From an uncultured Rhodocyclaceae bacterium (GTDB taxonomy: Bacteria > Pseudomonadota > Gammaproteobacteria > Burkholderiales > Rhodocyclaceae): a stretch of DNA of 16,995 nt. Shown piece by piece: positions 1 to 6,708 of this stretch (its first letter is position 1; each line of letters opens with the position of its first letter). The notes beneath the pieces were generated by a model. That model had not been told where the DNA came from, ran no database searches, and saw nothing but the letters and a program-made list of their open reading frames with translations. Location of the stretch: the NCBI GenBank assembly GCA_937892345.1, contig CALAGF010000007.1, forward strand, positions 1 through 16,995, given 5' to 3'. A program made the position numbers and the translations under genes.

Positions 1-207
1 CTGATCCGGCAAATCCTGCGGTCAACACCCCGTTTTAGGGTGATTTCAGGCCGAGTGCTACCGTGGCGCCGGCCGACGCACCTTCTATTCTGTGGCAATG
101 GTTTATACGGCCATCTCCGCCATCAATACCGAACTTCGTCGTTAATCGCTGCAATTGGTACGGCGAATTGGTTGCCTCTTGCGGCGAAATACGCGCATAA
201 TCGCCGC
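1..207. other. Left-edge region with no recognisable gene
   Basis: The frame of the downstream Fic gene stays open from position 1, but its translation here is rich in Arg, His and Leu and resembles no domain I know. The conserved Fic N-terminus begins only after position 208. On the minus strand one frame is open for about 57 codons, also without recognisable motifs. A 5-bp inverted repeat (CACCC at 26-30, GGGTG at 38-42) is too weak to call a terminator. I see nothing else except a candidate promoter close to 208. Confidence 0.5.
172..201 (+). promoter_or_regulatory. Candidate promoter of the Fic gene, possibly giving a leaderless mRNA
   Basis: TTGCCT at 172-177 and CATAAT at 196-201 are separated by 18 bp and resemble sigma70 -35 and -10 boxes. 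The preferred Fic start codon lies at 208, only 6 bp after the -10 box, so transcription from this promoter would begin at or next to the A of the ATG. No Shine-Dalgarno sequence precedes that ATG, which fits a leaderless transcript. The match is moderate and could be chance. Confidence 0.3.
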
Positions 208-1341
208 ATGAATTACGGTGATTACGAGTATATCTGGCAAGCGCCGGACTGGCCTCGCTGGCAGTACGACCTTGCTGTCCTGTCCGGCCCCTTGGCCGAG
301 GTAAGCCGGGTGCAAGGCTGGTTGCTCGGGCGCCTCGCGGACGTCGATGCGGCGTTACGTGATCAAGCCAGCCTGCTTGTGCTAACCGAGGATGTCGTCA
401 AAACCAGCGAGATCGAAGGCGAGCAGTTGAACGTCGTCTCCGTCCGCTCCAGCATTGCTCGCCGTCTGGGCGTGGATATCGGCGCCTTGGCGCCGGTGGA
501 TCGTCACGTCGAAGGTGTCGTCGAGATGGTGCTCGATGCGACCGCGAACTGCCGGGCTCCGGTGACGCCGGAACGCTTGTTTGGCTGGCATGCTGCGTTG
601 TTTCCAACCGGCTACTCCGGATTGTCCAGGATTCAGGTGGCCGGCTGGCGGGACGATGCCAACGGGCCGATGCAAGTTGTGTCCGGGTCTCTGGGGAGGC
701 AAAAGGTGCATTTCGAGGCGCCACCGGCAGATCGCTTGCCAGCCGAGGCCAACCGGTTTCTCGCCTGGTTGAATGCTGACTCGGGGGAGCCTGCCTTGAT
801 CAAGGCAGGCCTGGGTCATCTCTGGCTGGTCACCTTGCATCCCTTTGATGATGGCAACGGGCGGATCGCCCGTGCCATCGGCGACCTGTTGCTTGCCCGC
901 GCCGATGGCAGTCCGCGGCGTTTCTATAGTCTGTCTGCGCAGATTCAGCGAGAGCGCAAGACCTACTACGACATTCTGGAACAGACCCAGAAGGGGACGA
1001 TGGATGTCACGGCCTGGCTGCTCTGGTTCCTCGAAAGCCTGCAACGGGCCGCGGATCAGGCGCAGCAATCGCTCGATGCCGTTTTCCTGAAAACCCGTTG
1101 CTGGCAACGCTGGGCACACCTGCCGCTCAACGAACGGCAGGTGAAGGTCTTGAATCGCTTGCTGGACGGCTTTGAGGGAAAACTGACCAACAGCAAGTGG
1201 GCTTCAATCGCCAAATGTTCGCCAGATACAGCGCTGCGCGACATCAACGATTTGCTGGCGCGTGGCGTATTGAGCAAGACAGGGGCGGGGGGGCGTAGTA
1301 CCAGTTATGAACTGGCTATGCCGCCAAAAAAAACGCTGTGA
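208..1341 (+). CDS. Fic family protein (DUF4172-type, class II, self-inhibited AMP-transferase)
   Basis: Fic enzymes usually transfer AMP from ATP to a hydroxyl side chain of a target protein. This 377-residue protein has an N-terminal region of the DUF4172 type starting at YIWQ/DWP. It has the inhibitory helix motif [S/T]xxxE[G/N] as TSEIEG (residues 66-71, with Glu70 as the predicted inhibitory residue). The complete Fic signature HPFDDGNGRIAR is at 211-222, with catalytic His211. A C-terminal winged-helix-like segment covers roughly 310-375. The inhibitory motif lies before the Fic core, which makes it class II and presumably autoregulated. I chose ATG 208 because the conserved family sequence starts there; a longer frame is open to the window edge but its extra residues look non-coding. 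No antitoxin gene is visible. It converges on lolA with 25 bp between stops. Target and role are unknown. Confidence 0.88.
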   Translation: MNYGDYEYIWQAPDWPRWQYDLAVLSGPLAEVSRVQGWLLGRLADVDAALRDQASLLVLTEDVVKTSEIEGEQLNVVSVRSSIARRLGVDIGALAPVDRHVEGVVEMVLDATANCRAPVTPERLFGWHAALFPTGYSGLSRIQVAGWRDDANGPMQVVSGSLGRQKVHFEAPPADRLPAEANRFLAWLNADSGEPALIKAGLGHLWLVTLHPFDDGNGRIARAIGDLLLARADGSPRRFYSLSAQIQRERKTYYDILEQTQKGTMDVTAWLLWFLESLQRAADQAQQSLDAVFLKTRCWQRWAHLPLNERQVKVLNRLLDGFEGKLTNSKWASIAKCSPDTALRDINDLLARGVLSKTGAGGRSTSYELAMPPKKTL

Positions 1342-1366
1342 TGCGCCCAAGAAATCGCATTGCGCT

Positions 1367-1987
1367 TTATTCCCCAACCACATCGACACCTGCAGGCGGC
1401 GTAAACCGGAAGAGCCCCGGTGCAATGGCTGGATTGCGCTCTCCATGAAGAAAGCGGATTTGCGTAGTCTGTCCAAAGCTGTCGAGTAACTCCATCGCCC
1501 GCAACTCACTGCCCGCCAAACCGACGCGCAGTTTTTCAAAGCCGCTGTCAGCCCGTTTCGGTAACGCCTCGACCCAGTTCAGGCCATCGGCTGATGGGGC
1601 CTCGCTGAGAGTAAAGTTTTTCTCCAGTTCGTTGCTGCCTGCCAGCAGGGCGGCCGGTGAGCTGCCAATGGCCTGCCCGGCTTTGCGTACCGTGACTTGC
1701 TGCAGATCGGAGTCGTAAATCCAGACTTTTTCGCCGTCGCCAACCACCAGTTGTGGATAGGGCTTAAGAATCTCCCAACGCAGTTTGCCCGGCCGCGAAA
1801 TCGCGACCGTGCCGGAAGATTGCTGCGGCTTGCGGCCACTGCGCCCAATAACGAGCTGTTCAAAATCGGCCTTGAAGGTGCGCGTCGCGGTAAGAAACTG
1901 ATGCAGTTGATCTACCGAACCGGCCATGGCGCTGAATGGCAAGAACACAAGAACTGCGGTCGACAGGGTTTTGAGGGCTTTTTTCAT
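1367..1987 (-). CDS. lolA: Outer-membrane lipoprotein carrier protein LolA
   Basis: LolA is the periplasmic chaperone that takes mature lipoproteins from the LolCDE transporter and passes them to LolB at the outer membrane. The 206-residue product begins with a typical Sec signal peptide: a lysine-rich start, a hydrophobic core, and a likely cleavage after SAMA (residue 22). The mature part has LolA-type features such as FKADFEQLV, a long beta-rich middle with GKLRWE and YPQLVVGDGEKVWIYD, and a C-terminal RFTPPAGVDVV. Length is normal for the family. It lies 59 bp downstream of ftsK on the same strand, an arrangement common in proteobacteria, so they are probably cotranscribed. Its ribosome binding site is poor (AGG only 3 nt before ATG). 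The gene that often follows lolA (rarA) is not seen in the 25 bp before the convergent Fic gene or beyond it within the window. Confidence 0.93.
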   Translation of the reverse strand: MKKALKTLSTAVLVFLPFSAMAGSVDQLHQFLTATRTFKADFEQLVIGRSGRKPQQSSGTVAISRPGKLRWEILKPYPQLVVGDGEKVWIYDSDLQQVTVRKAGQAIGSSPAALLAGSNELEKNFTLSEAPSADGLNWVEALPKRADSGFEKLRVGLAGSELRAMELLDSFGQTTQIRFLHGERNPAIAPGLFRFTPPAGVDVVGE

Positions 1988-2046
1988 GCGCCTAGCTTAA
2001 CGTGGGCAGCGGCCATGCGCTGTTTCAGGGTGTAACCGCTCGGCGC

Positions 2047-4341
2047 TCATTCCACCGGTTTCTTCATCAATACTTCGCGCCCGCCCCGACCATCCATTGA
2101 TGACACCAGGCCGGCGTTTTCCATGGCTTCGATCAGGCGTGCAGAACGGTTGTAACCGATGCGCAAGTGACGCTGAACAAGGGAAATCGAAGCGCGCTGA
2201 TTCTTGAGAACGATATCCACGGCCTGATCGTAGAGCGGGTCGCTTTCCGCATCACCGGCACCGCCCTCACCTCCTTCTGCTCCGCCCTCATCATCGCCAC
2301 CAGAACCGCTGAGAATGTCTTCGATGTACTCCGGCGCGCCGGTTGCCTTGAGGTGTTCGACGACACGGTGAACTTCATCATCGGAGACAAAGGCACCATG
2401 AACGCGGGTCGGGTAGCCCGTACCCGGTGCGAGATAGAGCATGTCGCCCTGACCCAGCAAGGCTTCTGCACCCATCTGGTCGAGAATGGTGCGCGAATCG
2501 ATCTTGCTCGATACCTGGAAGGACAAACGCGTGGGAATATTGGCCTTGATCAGACCAGTAATCACATCCACGCTCGGGCGTTGCGTGGCGAGTACCAGAT
2601 GAATGCCGGCGGCACGGGCCTTTTGGGCAAGCCGGGCAATCTGCTCTTCCACCTTCTTGCCGACCACCATCATCAGATCGGCCAGCTCATCGATCACTAC
2701 CACGATATACGGCATATGCAGCAAGGGTTCGGGCGTTTCCGGCGTCAGTGTCAGCGGGTTCGGGATGTGCTCGCCACGCTTTTCTGCATCCTTGATCTTG
2801 CCGTTCAAGCCCGCAATGTTACGAACACCCATCGCTGACATCAGCTTGTAGCGCTTTTCCATTTCGGTCACGCACCAGTGCAGCGCGTTGGCGGCTTGTT
2901 TCATGTCGGTTACGACTGGTGCCAGTAGATGCGGAATACCCTCATAGATCGAAAGCTCCAGCATCTTGGGGTCGACCATGATCAGACGGACATTTTCCGG
3001 CTCCGATTTGTACAACATCGACAAAATCATCGCATTGACCCCCACCGATTTGCCTGAACCGGTAGTACCGGCCACCAGCAAATGCGGCGTCTTGGCCAGA
3101 TCGGCAACAACCGGCAGACCACCAATATCCTTGCCGAGGCAAACAGTCAGGGGACTGGTCATGTCGTTGTAAGGCTTGCTGGAGATGATCTCGGAGAGCT
3201 TGACCATCTGCCGCTTCGGATTGGGCAACTCAAGCGCCATGCAGGACTTTCCGGGCACGGTTTCGACCACGCGGATAGACACCATGGCCAGCGCTCGCGC
3301 CAGATCACGCGCCAGATTGACAATTTGCGCGCCCTTGACGCCGACAGCCGGCTCGATTTCATAGCGGGTAATCACCGGCCCCGGCATCGCCGCCAGCACC
3401 TTTACCTGCACACCAAAGTCGGCCAGCTTGCGCTCGATCAGGCGCGAGGTGTATTCCAGCGTTTCAGCACCGACAGTTTCGGTCGGCGGCGGCGCAGGAT
3501 CAAGCAGATGCAAGGGGGGCAATTGGCCACCGACCAGCGCTTCGGGGAACAGCATGGCCTGCTTTTCCCGCTCGACCCGGGCCTCGGCCTTTTTTGACAC
3601 AGGAATTTCCGGTGCGGGCGTTTCGATGATGATCGGCTGGTGCAACTCGACACGACGCTTCTCTTCCTCGATCACCACTTCGCGCTGTTGCGCGACCTCC
3701 TTGCCGATTCGACGATCCTGCCAGGTGTCAATCTTGCCGTACAAAAACAGGCCGATGCTCTCCAGAATCAAACCGAGTTTCTCGAAGGCCCACAACCAGG
3801 ACATCCCGGAGAAAGCGCTCCAGCACGCGGCAATCGCCGCCATCAGGAACAGGGTTGCCCCCGTATTCCCCAGTTGCAAGGCAAGCCAGCGCCCCGTTTC
3901 CAGACCAAGCATGCCACCCGCTGCCAAGGGCAAATCCGGGGAAATGCGATGAAAACGCAGTGCTTCCAAAGCGCAACTGGCGACCAGCAGGCCCGCAAAG
4001 CCCGGCAACGCAATGACCAAGGAATGCAGCTGATCCCGGTGATCTGCATTCAGCCGGCGCACGCCCCACCAGACAAACATCCCGAGCAGCACAATCCACC
4101 ACCAGGCTGACCTTCCGAACAAATAGAGCAAGAGGTCAGCCACCCAGGCCCCCGCCTTGCCGGCCGGATTCTGGAAGTGAACACCTCCTGCCGCATGGGA
4201 CCAGCCCGGATCTCCATGATGAAATCCCCAGAGTGCGGTAATCAGGAACAAGGCGACCGCTCCGACACCCAGCCAGCGTGATTCTTGCAGCAGGCTGCCG
4301 ATTTTTTCCGGCATCGGGCTGGGATCGTTTCGTTTGGCCAT
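2047..4341 (-). CDS. ftsK: DNA translocase FtsK
   Basis: FtsK is a septum-anchored hexameric motor that pumps chromosomal DNA toward dif during division and activates XerCD recombination. The 764-residue protein has about four N-terminal membrane segments (roughly 23-41, 78-95, 105-125 and 158-180) and a short charged linker with glutamate and arginine runs. The RecA-like motor has Walker A GTTGSGKS at 425-432 and Walker B IDE with Asp551-Glu552. The C-terminal winged-helix gamma domain (KNQRASISLVQRHLRIGYNR) is the type that reads KOPS sequences. I prefer ATG 4341 because it has a good Shine-Dalgarno (AAGGAAG, about 8 nt upstream). An in-frame ATG at 4392 would add 17 residues but has no ribosome binding site. 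It lies upstream of lolA and divergent from trxB. The linker is short compared with the much longer E. coli FtsK. Confidence 0.95.
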   Translation of the reverse strand: MAKRNDPSPMPEKIGSLLQESRWLGVGAVALFLITALWGFHHGDPGWSHAAGGVHFQNPAGKAGAWVADLLLYLFGRSAWWWIVLLGMFVWWGVRRLNADHRDQLHSLVIALPGFAGLLVASCALEALRFHRISPDLPLAAGGMLGLETGRWLALQLGNTGATLFLMAAIAACWSAFSGMSWLWAFEKLGLILESIGLFLYGKIDTWQDRRIGKEVAQQREVVIEEEKRRVELHQPIIIETPAPEIPVSKKAEARVEREKQAMLFPEALVGGQLPPLHLLDPAPPPTETVGAETLEYTSRLIERKLADFGVQVKVLAAMPGPVITRYEIEPAVGVKGAQIVNLARDLARALAMVSIRVVETVPGKSCMALELPNPKRQMVKLSEIISSKPYNDMTSPLTVCLGKDIGGLPVVADLAKTPHLLVAGTTGSGKSVGVNAMILSMLYKSEPENVRLIMVDPKMLELSIYEGIPHLLAPVVTDMKQAANALHWCVTEMEKRYKLMSAMGVRNIAGLNGKIKDAEKRGEHIPNPLTLTPETPEPLLHMPYIVVVIDELADLMMVVGKKVEEQIARLAQKARAAGIHLVLATQRPSVDVITGLIKANIPTRLSFQVSSKIDSRTILDQMGAEALLGQGDMLYLAPGTGYPTRVHGAFVSDDEVHRVVEHLKATGAPEYIEDILSGSGGDDEGGAEGGEGGAGDAESDPLYDQAVDIVLKNQRASISLVQRHLRIGYNRSARLIEAMENAGLVSSMDGRGGREVLMKKPVE

Positions 4342-4435
4342 CCGCGTTCTTCCTTCGCTTTCTTCCCGATATTCCGCTTCCGGAGATTGCATCCGAAAGG
4401 GCGTAAATCATTTCAAGTCATACAGTTAGGGATGA

Positions 4436-4441
4436 ATTATA
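4436..4441 (-). promoter_or_regulatory. Candidate -10 box for ftsK-lolA
   Basis: The minus strand reads TATAAT here, a perfect sigma70 -10 hexamer. Transcription would start near 4429 and leave a leader of about 90 nt before the ftsK ATG at 4341. I see no convincing -35 hexamer at 16-18 bp upstream, so this rests on the -10 match and its position in the divergent intergenic region. Confidence 0.35.
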
Positions 4442-4497
4442 AACTGCTTTGGGAAGCTCGCAGCACACGCGGGGCAAACGAATCCCTGCCACGCAGC

Positions 4498-4503
4498 TAT
4501 AAT
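4498..4503 (+). promoter_or_regulatory. Candidate -10 box for trxB-smr
   Basis: TATAAT lies 28 bp before the trxB ATG, which gives a start near 4510 and a leader of about 22 nt holding the AGGTG ribosome binding site. The -35 position has no good match to TTGACA, so an activator or an extended -10 promoter is possible. It faces away from the matching TATAAT for ftsK about 60 bp away. Confidence 0.4.
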
Positions 4504-4531
4504 TTTCCCCATTCAAACAACAGGTGCCCTC

Positions 4532-5494
4532 ATGACCCAAGCTGCCCGCCATATCCCGCTGATCATTCTCGGTTCCGGCCCTGCCGGCTACACCGCCGCC
4601 GTCTATGCGGCCCGCGCCAACCTCAAGCCGGTGCTGATTACCGGTATGGCCCAAGGCGGCCAGCTGATGACCACCACTGAAGTGGACAACTGGCCCGCCG
4701 ATGCCGATGGCGTCCAAGGCCCTGAACTGATGGCTCGCTTCGAGAAGCACGCCACCCGTTTCGACACTGAAATCATCTTCGACCAGATTCATACGACGCG
4801 CCTGGGCGAAAAGCCCTTCACCCTGATCGGCGATACCGGCACCTACACTTGCGACGCCCTGATCATCGCAACAGGGGCTTCGGCCATGTACCTCGGCCTG
4901 CCTTCCGAGGAAGCCTTTTCCGGCAAAGGCGTTTCCGCCTGCGCCACCTGTGACGGTTTCTTCTACCGCAACAAGCCGGTGGCGGTGGTCGGTGGCGGCA
5001 ATACGGCGGTCGAGGAAGCGCTCTATCTCGCCAACATTGCCAGCCATGTCACCGTGATTCATCGCCGCGAAAAATTCAAGGCGGAAAAAATCATGCAGGA
5101 CAAGCTCTTTGAAAAGGAAAAGGCCGGCAAGGTCACCATTCTTTGGAACAGCACACTGGATGAAGTTCTGGGCGACGACTCCGGTGTCACCGGACTGCGC
5201 ATCAAGAGCACCCGGGATGCCAGTACCCGGGATATCGATGTACACGGCGTCTTCATCGCCATCGGGCACAAACCGAATACCGACATCTTTACCGGCCAAC
5301 TGGAAATGGACCACGGCTATCTGGTCACGCAAGCCGGGCGCAATGGCAATGCCACGCAAACCAGCATCCCCGGTGTTTTTGCGGCAGGTGACGTGCAGGA
5401 CCAGATTTACAAGCAGGCCTGCACTTCGGCTGCCAGCGGCTGCATGGCGGCGCTCGATGCCGAGCGCTACCTGGACAATCTCGGCCTCGCCTGA
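4532..5494 (+). CDS. trxB: Thioredoxin reductase (NADPH)
   Basis: TrxB is the cytosolic flavoenzyme that uses NADPH to reduce oxidised thioredoxin. The 320-residue protein shows the low-molecular-weight TrxB architecture. The FAD-binding GSGPAG is at 14-19. The redox-active pair CATC (Cys137, Cys140) lies inside the NADPH domain and is followed by DGFF. The NADPH-binding GGGNTAVE is at 154-161, followed by HRR for phosphate recognition. The C-terminal FAD motif is GVFAAGDVQDQIYKQA. All key residues are present and length is standard. ATG 4532 is supported by AGGTG 5 nt upstream. The smr gene follows after 16 bp, so the two are probably cotranscribed. It is divergent from ftsK. Confidence 0.96.
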   Translation: MTQAARHIPLIILGSGPAGYTAAVYAARANLKPVLITGMAQGGQLMTTTEVDNWPADADGVQGPELMARFEKHATRFDTEIIFDQIHTTRLGEKPFTLIGDTGTYTCDALIIATGASAMYLGLPSEEAFSGKGVSACATCDGFFYRNKPVAVVGGGNTAVEEALYLANIASHVTVIHRREKFKAEKIMQDKLFEKEKAGKVTILWNSTLDEVLGDDSGVTGLRIKSTRDASTRDIDVHGVFIAIGHKPNTDIFTGQLEMDHGYLVTQAGRNGNATQTSIPGVFAAGDVQDQIYKQACTSAASGCMAALDAERYLDNLGLA

Positions 5495-5510
5495 GCCATC
5501 GATTGCCGGC

Positions 5511-6275
5511 ATGATCGACCCGGACGACCTTGCCGCATTCCAGGCGGCAGTTGCCGATTTGGCACCGCTTGCAGCGGTCGACCGGGTGATCCTGCCCAAA
5601 AGGCCGAACCGCCGCATTCTGCCTGCCCGGCAACGCGATACCCCGGAAACCGGAAAACAACGGCGTAACCCGGAGACACGGCTGCCCGAGCACTGGCAAA
5701 CGCAGGATGCAAGCGCACGAGTATGCCCGAACGACCCGGAGCACGCGGCTTTCCTGCGTGCCATGGCCGGTGTTTCCCCGCTCCCGGCAGCCAATCGCGT
5801 CGTACTGGGCAAACCCACGCCAGCGCCCCGCCCAGCCCAGTCAATTGCCGATCAGCATGCGGTACTGCACGAAAGCCTGCACGCTCCGATATCCTTGCAG
5901 GACAGACTGGAAGGCGGCGATGAACCGAGCTACTTGCGGCCAGGATTAGCGCTCACCGTACTGCGCGACCTGCGCCGCGGACGCTGGATCATTCAGGACG
6001 AAATCGATCTGCATGGGCTGAATCGTGAGCAGGCGCGTCATCTGGTTGCCAGCTTTCTGCAAACCGGCCTGCATCAAGGCAAACGCTGCGTACGCATCGT
6101 TCATGGCAAAGGCCACGGCTCGCCACACAAGCAATCCATCCTGCGCCAACTGGTGCGTGGCTGGCTTGCCCAACGGCAGGAGGTACTGGCCTATTGCCAA
6201 GCCAAACCGCAGGATGGTGGCGAAGGCGCACTACTGGTCCTGCTGCGCACAGGCAAAAGAAACGGGGCAGCCTGA
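5511..6275 (+). CDS. Smr-domain protein (MutS2 C-terminal-like putative endonuclease)
   Basis: Smr domains occur in MutS2 and in stand-alone proteins and often have nuclease activity. Some family members (SmrB) cleave mRNA at collided ribosomes. This 254-residue protein has a C-terminal Smr domain with DEIDLHGL (163-170, with the DLHG signature) and VHGKGHGS (197-204), ending in a GGEGALLVLLR strand. The N-terminal half is Pro/Arg-rich and contains two copies of one motif: residues 8-30 and 79-101 align without gaps at an offset of 71, with 12 of 23 identical (AAF, PL, RV and L.K conserved). The second copy best matches the usual N-terminal motif of Smr proteins. ATG 5511 is 16 bp after the trxB stop and has no clear Shine-Dalgarno, suggesting coupling. 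Whether it acts on DNA, RNA or ribosomes cannot be decided here. Confidence 0.9.
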   Translation: MIDPDDLAAFQAAVADLAPLAAVDRVILPKRPNRRILPARQRDTPETGKQRRNPETRLPEHWQTQDASARVCPNDPEHAAFLRAMAGVSPLPAANRVVLGKPTPAPRPAQSIADQHAVLHESLHAPISLQDRLEGGDEPSYLRPGLALTVLRDLRRGRWIIQDEIDLHGLNREQARHLVASFLQTGLHQGKRCVRIVHGKGHGSPHKQSILRQLVRGWLAQRQEVLAYCQAKPQDGGEGALLVLLRTGKRNGAA

Positions 6276-6288
6276 GCCGCCCCGTTTC
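6255..6288 (-). terminator. Bidirectional intrinsic terminator between smr and glnB
   Basis: A 10-bp perfect stem (GAAACGGGGC at 6259-6268 with GCCCCGTTTC at 6279-6288) encloses a 10-nt loop that contains the smr stop codon at 6273-6275. Read on the minus strand the stem is followed by TTTT (6258-6255), which together with the TTTC of the arm makes a good U-tract, so it should end the ppa-nadE-glnB transcript. On the plus strand the following T-run is interrupted, so termination of trxB-smr may be weaker. Confidence 0.75.
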
Positions 6289-6300
6289 GATGTTTTGGCT

Positions 6301-6328
6301 GTTTTGCTACGGTCGACCGTAGCAAAAC
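6301..6328. repeat. Perfect 28-bp palindrome between convergent genes
   Basis: The half-site GTTTTGCTACGGTC (6301-6314) is followed at once by its exact reverse complement (6315-6328), with no spacer. It begins 25 bp after the smr stop and ends 7 bp before the glnB stop. The outer ends read TTTT...AAAA on both strands, the opposite of an intrinsic terminator, where T follows the stem. It therefore looks more like a protein-binding dyad, an extragenic palindrome or an RNA-stabilising hairpin than a terminator. Confidence 0.85.
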
Positions 6329-6335
6329 GCAAAAA

Positions 6336-6674
6336 TCAGATCGCTGATTCGTTGGTTTCGCCCGTACGAATGCGAACCACCTGTTCGACCGGCATGACAA
6401 AAATCTTGCCGTCACCAATCTTGCCGGTCCGTGCAGCCTTGACGATGGCCTCAATGGCAGCATCGACGCTATCAGACGCCACGACAATCTCGATCTTGAT
6501 CTTGGGCAGGAAATCGACGACATATTCAGCCCCGCGATACAGCTCGGTGTGGCCTTTCTGACGACCAAAGCCCTTGACCTCGGTAACCGTGAGGCCGGCA
6601 ATGCCGATTTCGGACAGGGCTTCACGAACTTCGTCGAGCTTGAACGGCTTGATGATCGCTTCGATTTTCTTCAT
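6336..6674 (-). CDS. glnB: PII nitrogen-regulatory protein
   Basis: PII proteins are cytosolic trimers that bind ATP/ADP and 2-oxoglutarate and adjust nitrogen metabolism by protein contact. The 112-residue product has the canonical start MKKIEAIIKPFKLDEV, the T-loop with GRQKGHTELYRGAEY and Tyr51 (the uridylylation site), and the C-terminal GKIGDGKIFV and VRIRTGE signatures. I call it GlnB-like because the T-loop continues as VVDFLPK and no amtB gene is adjacent, whereas glnK usually sits beside amtB. The GlnB/GlnK distinction is not certain from sequence alone. ATG 6674 has a strong AGGAG 9 nt upstream. It lies 34 bp after nadE and is the last gene of the ppa-nadE-glnB run, followed by the palindrome and terminator. 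A longer open frame upstream overlaps nadE and is not used. Confidence 0.93.
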   Translation of the reverse strand: MKKIEAIIKPFKLDEVREALSEIGIAGLTVTEVKGFGRQKGHTELYRGAEYVVDFLPKIKIEIVVASDSVDAAIEAIVKAARTGKIGDGKIFVMPVEQVVRIRTGETNESAI

Positions 6675-6708
6675 GGTCTGGAACTCCTCTTCTCTACAAA
6701 TCTGACTA

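Noticed and set aside
1341..1366. Possible terminator in the Fic-lolA gap (ATGCG at 1341-1345, CGCAT at 1356-1360)
   Set aside because: The stem is only 5 bp with a 10-nt loop and no proper T-run on either strand.
1984..2016. A 10-codon frame upstream of lolA on the minus strand ending in ATGA overlap with the lolA start
   Set aside because: It has no ribosome binding site, and short frames with such overlaps are common by chance; not strong enough to list as a gene.
5576..5585. CGGTCGACCG in smr, which shares the core of the 28-bp palindrome
   Set aside because: Only the 10-bp core matches and it lies in coding sequence; too short to claim a second copy of the element.
4418..5818. Long minus-strand open frame (466 codons) opposite trxB and smr
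   Set aside because: It overlaps two clear genes and the intergenic promoter region; a high-GC antisense artefact.
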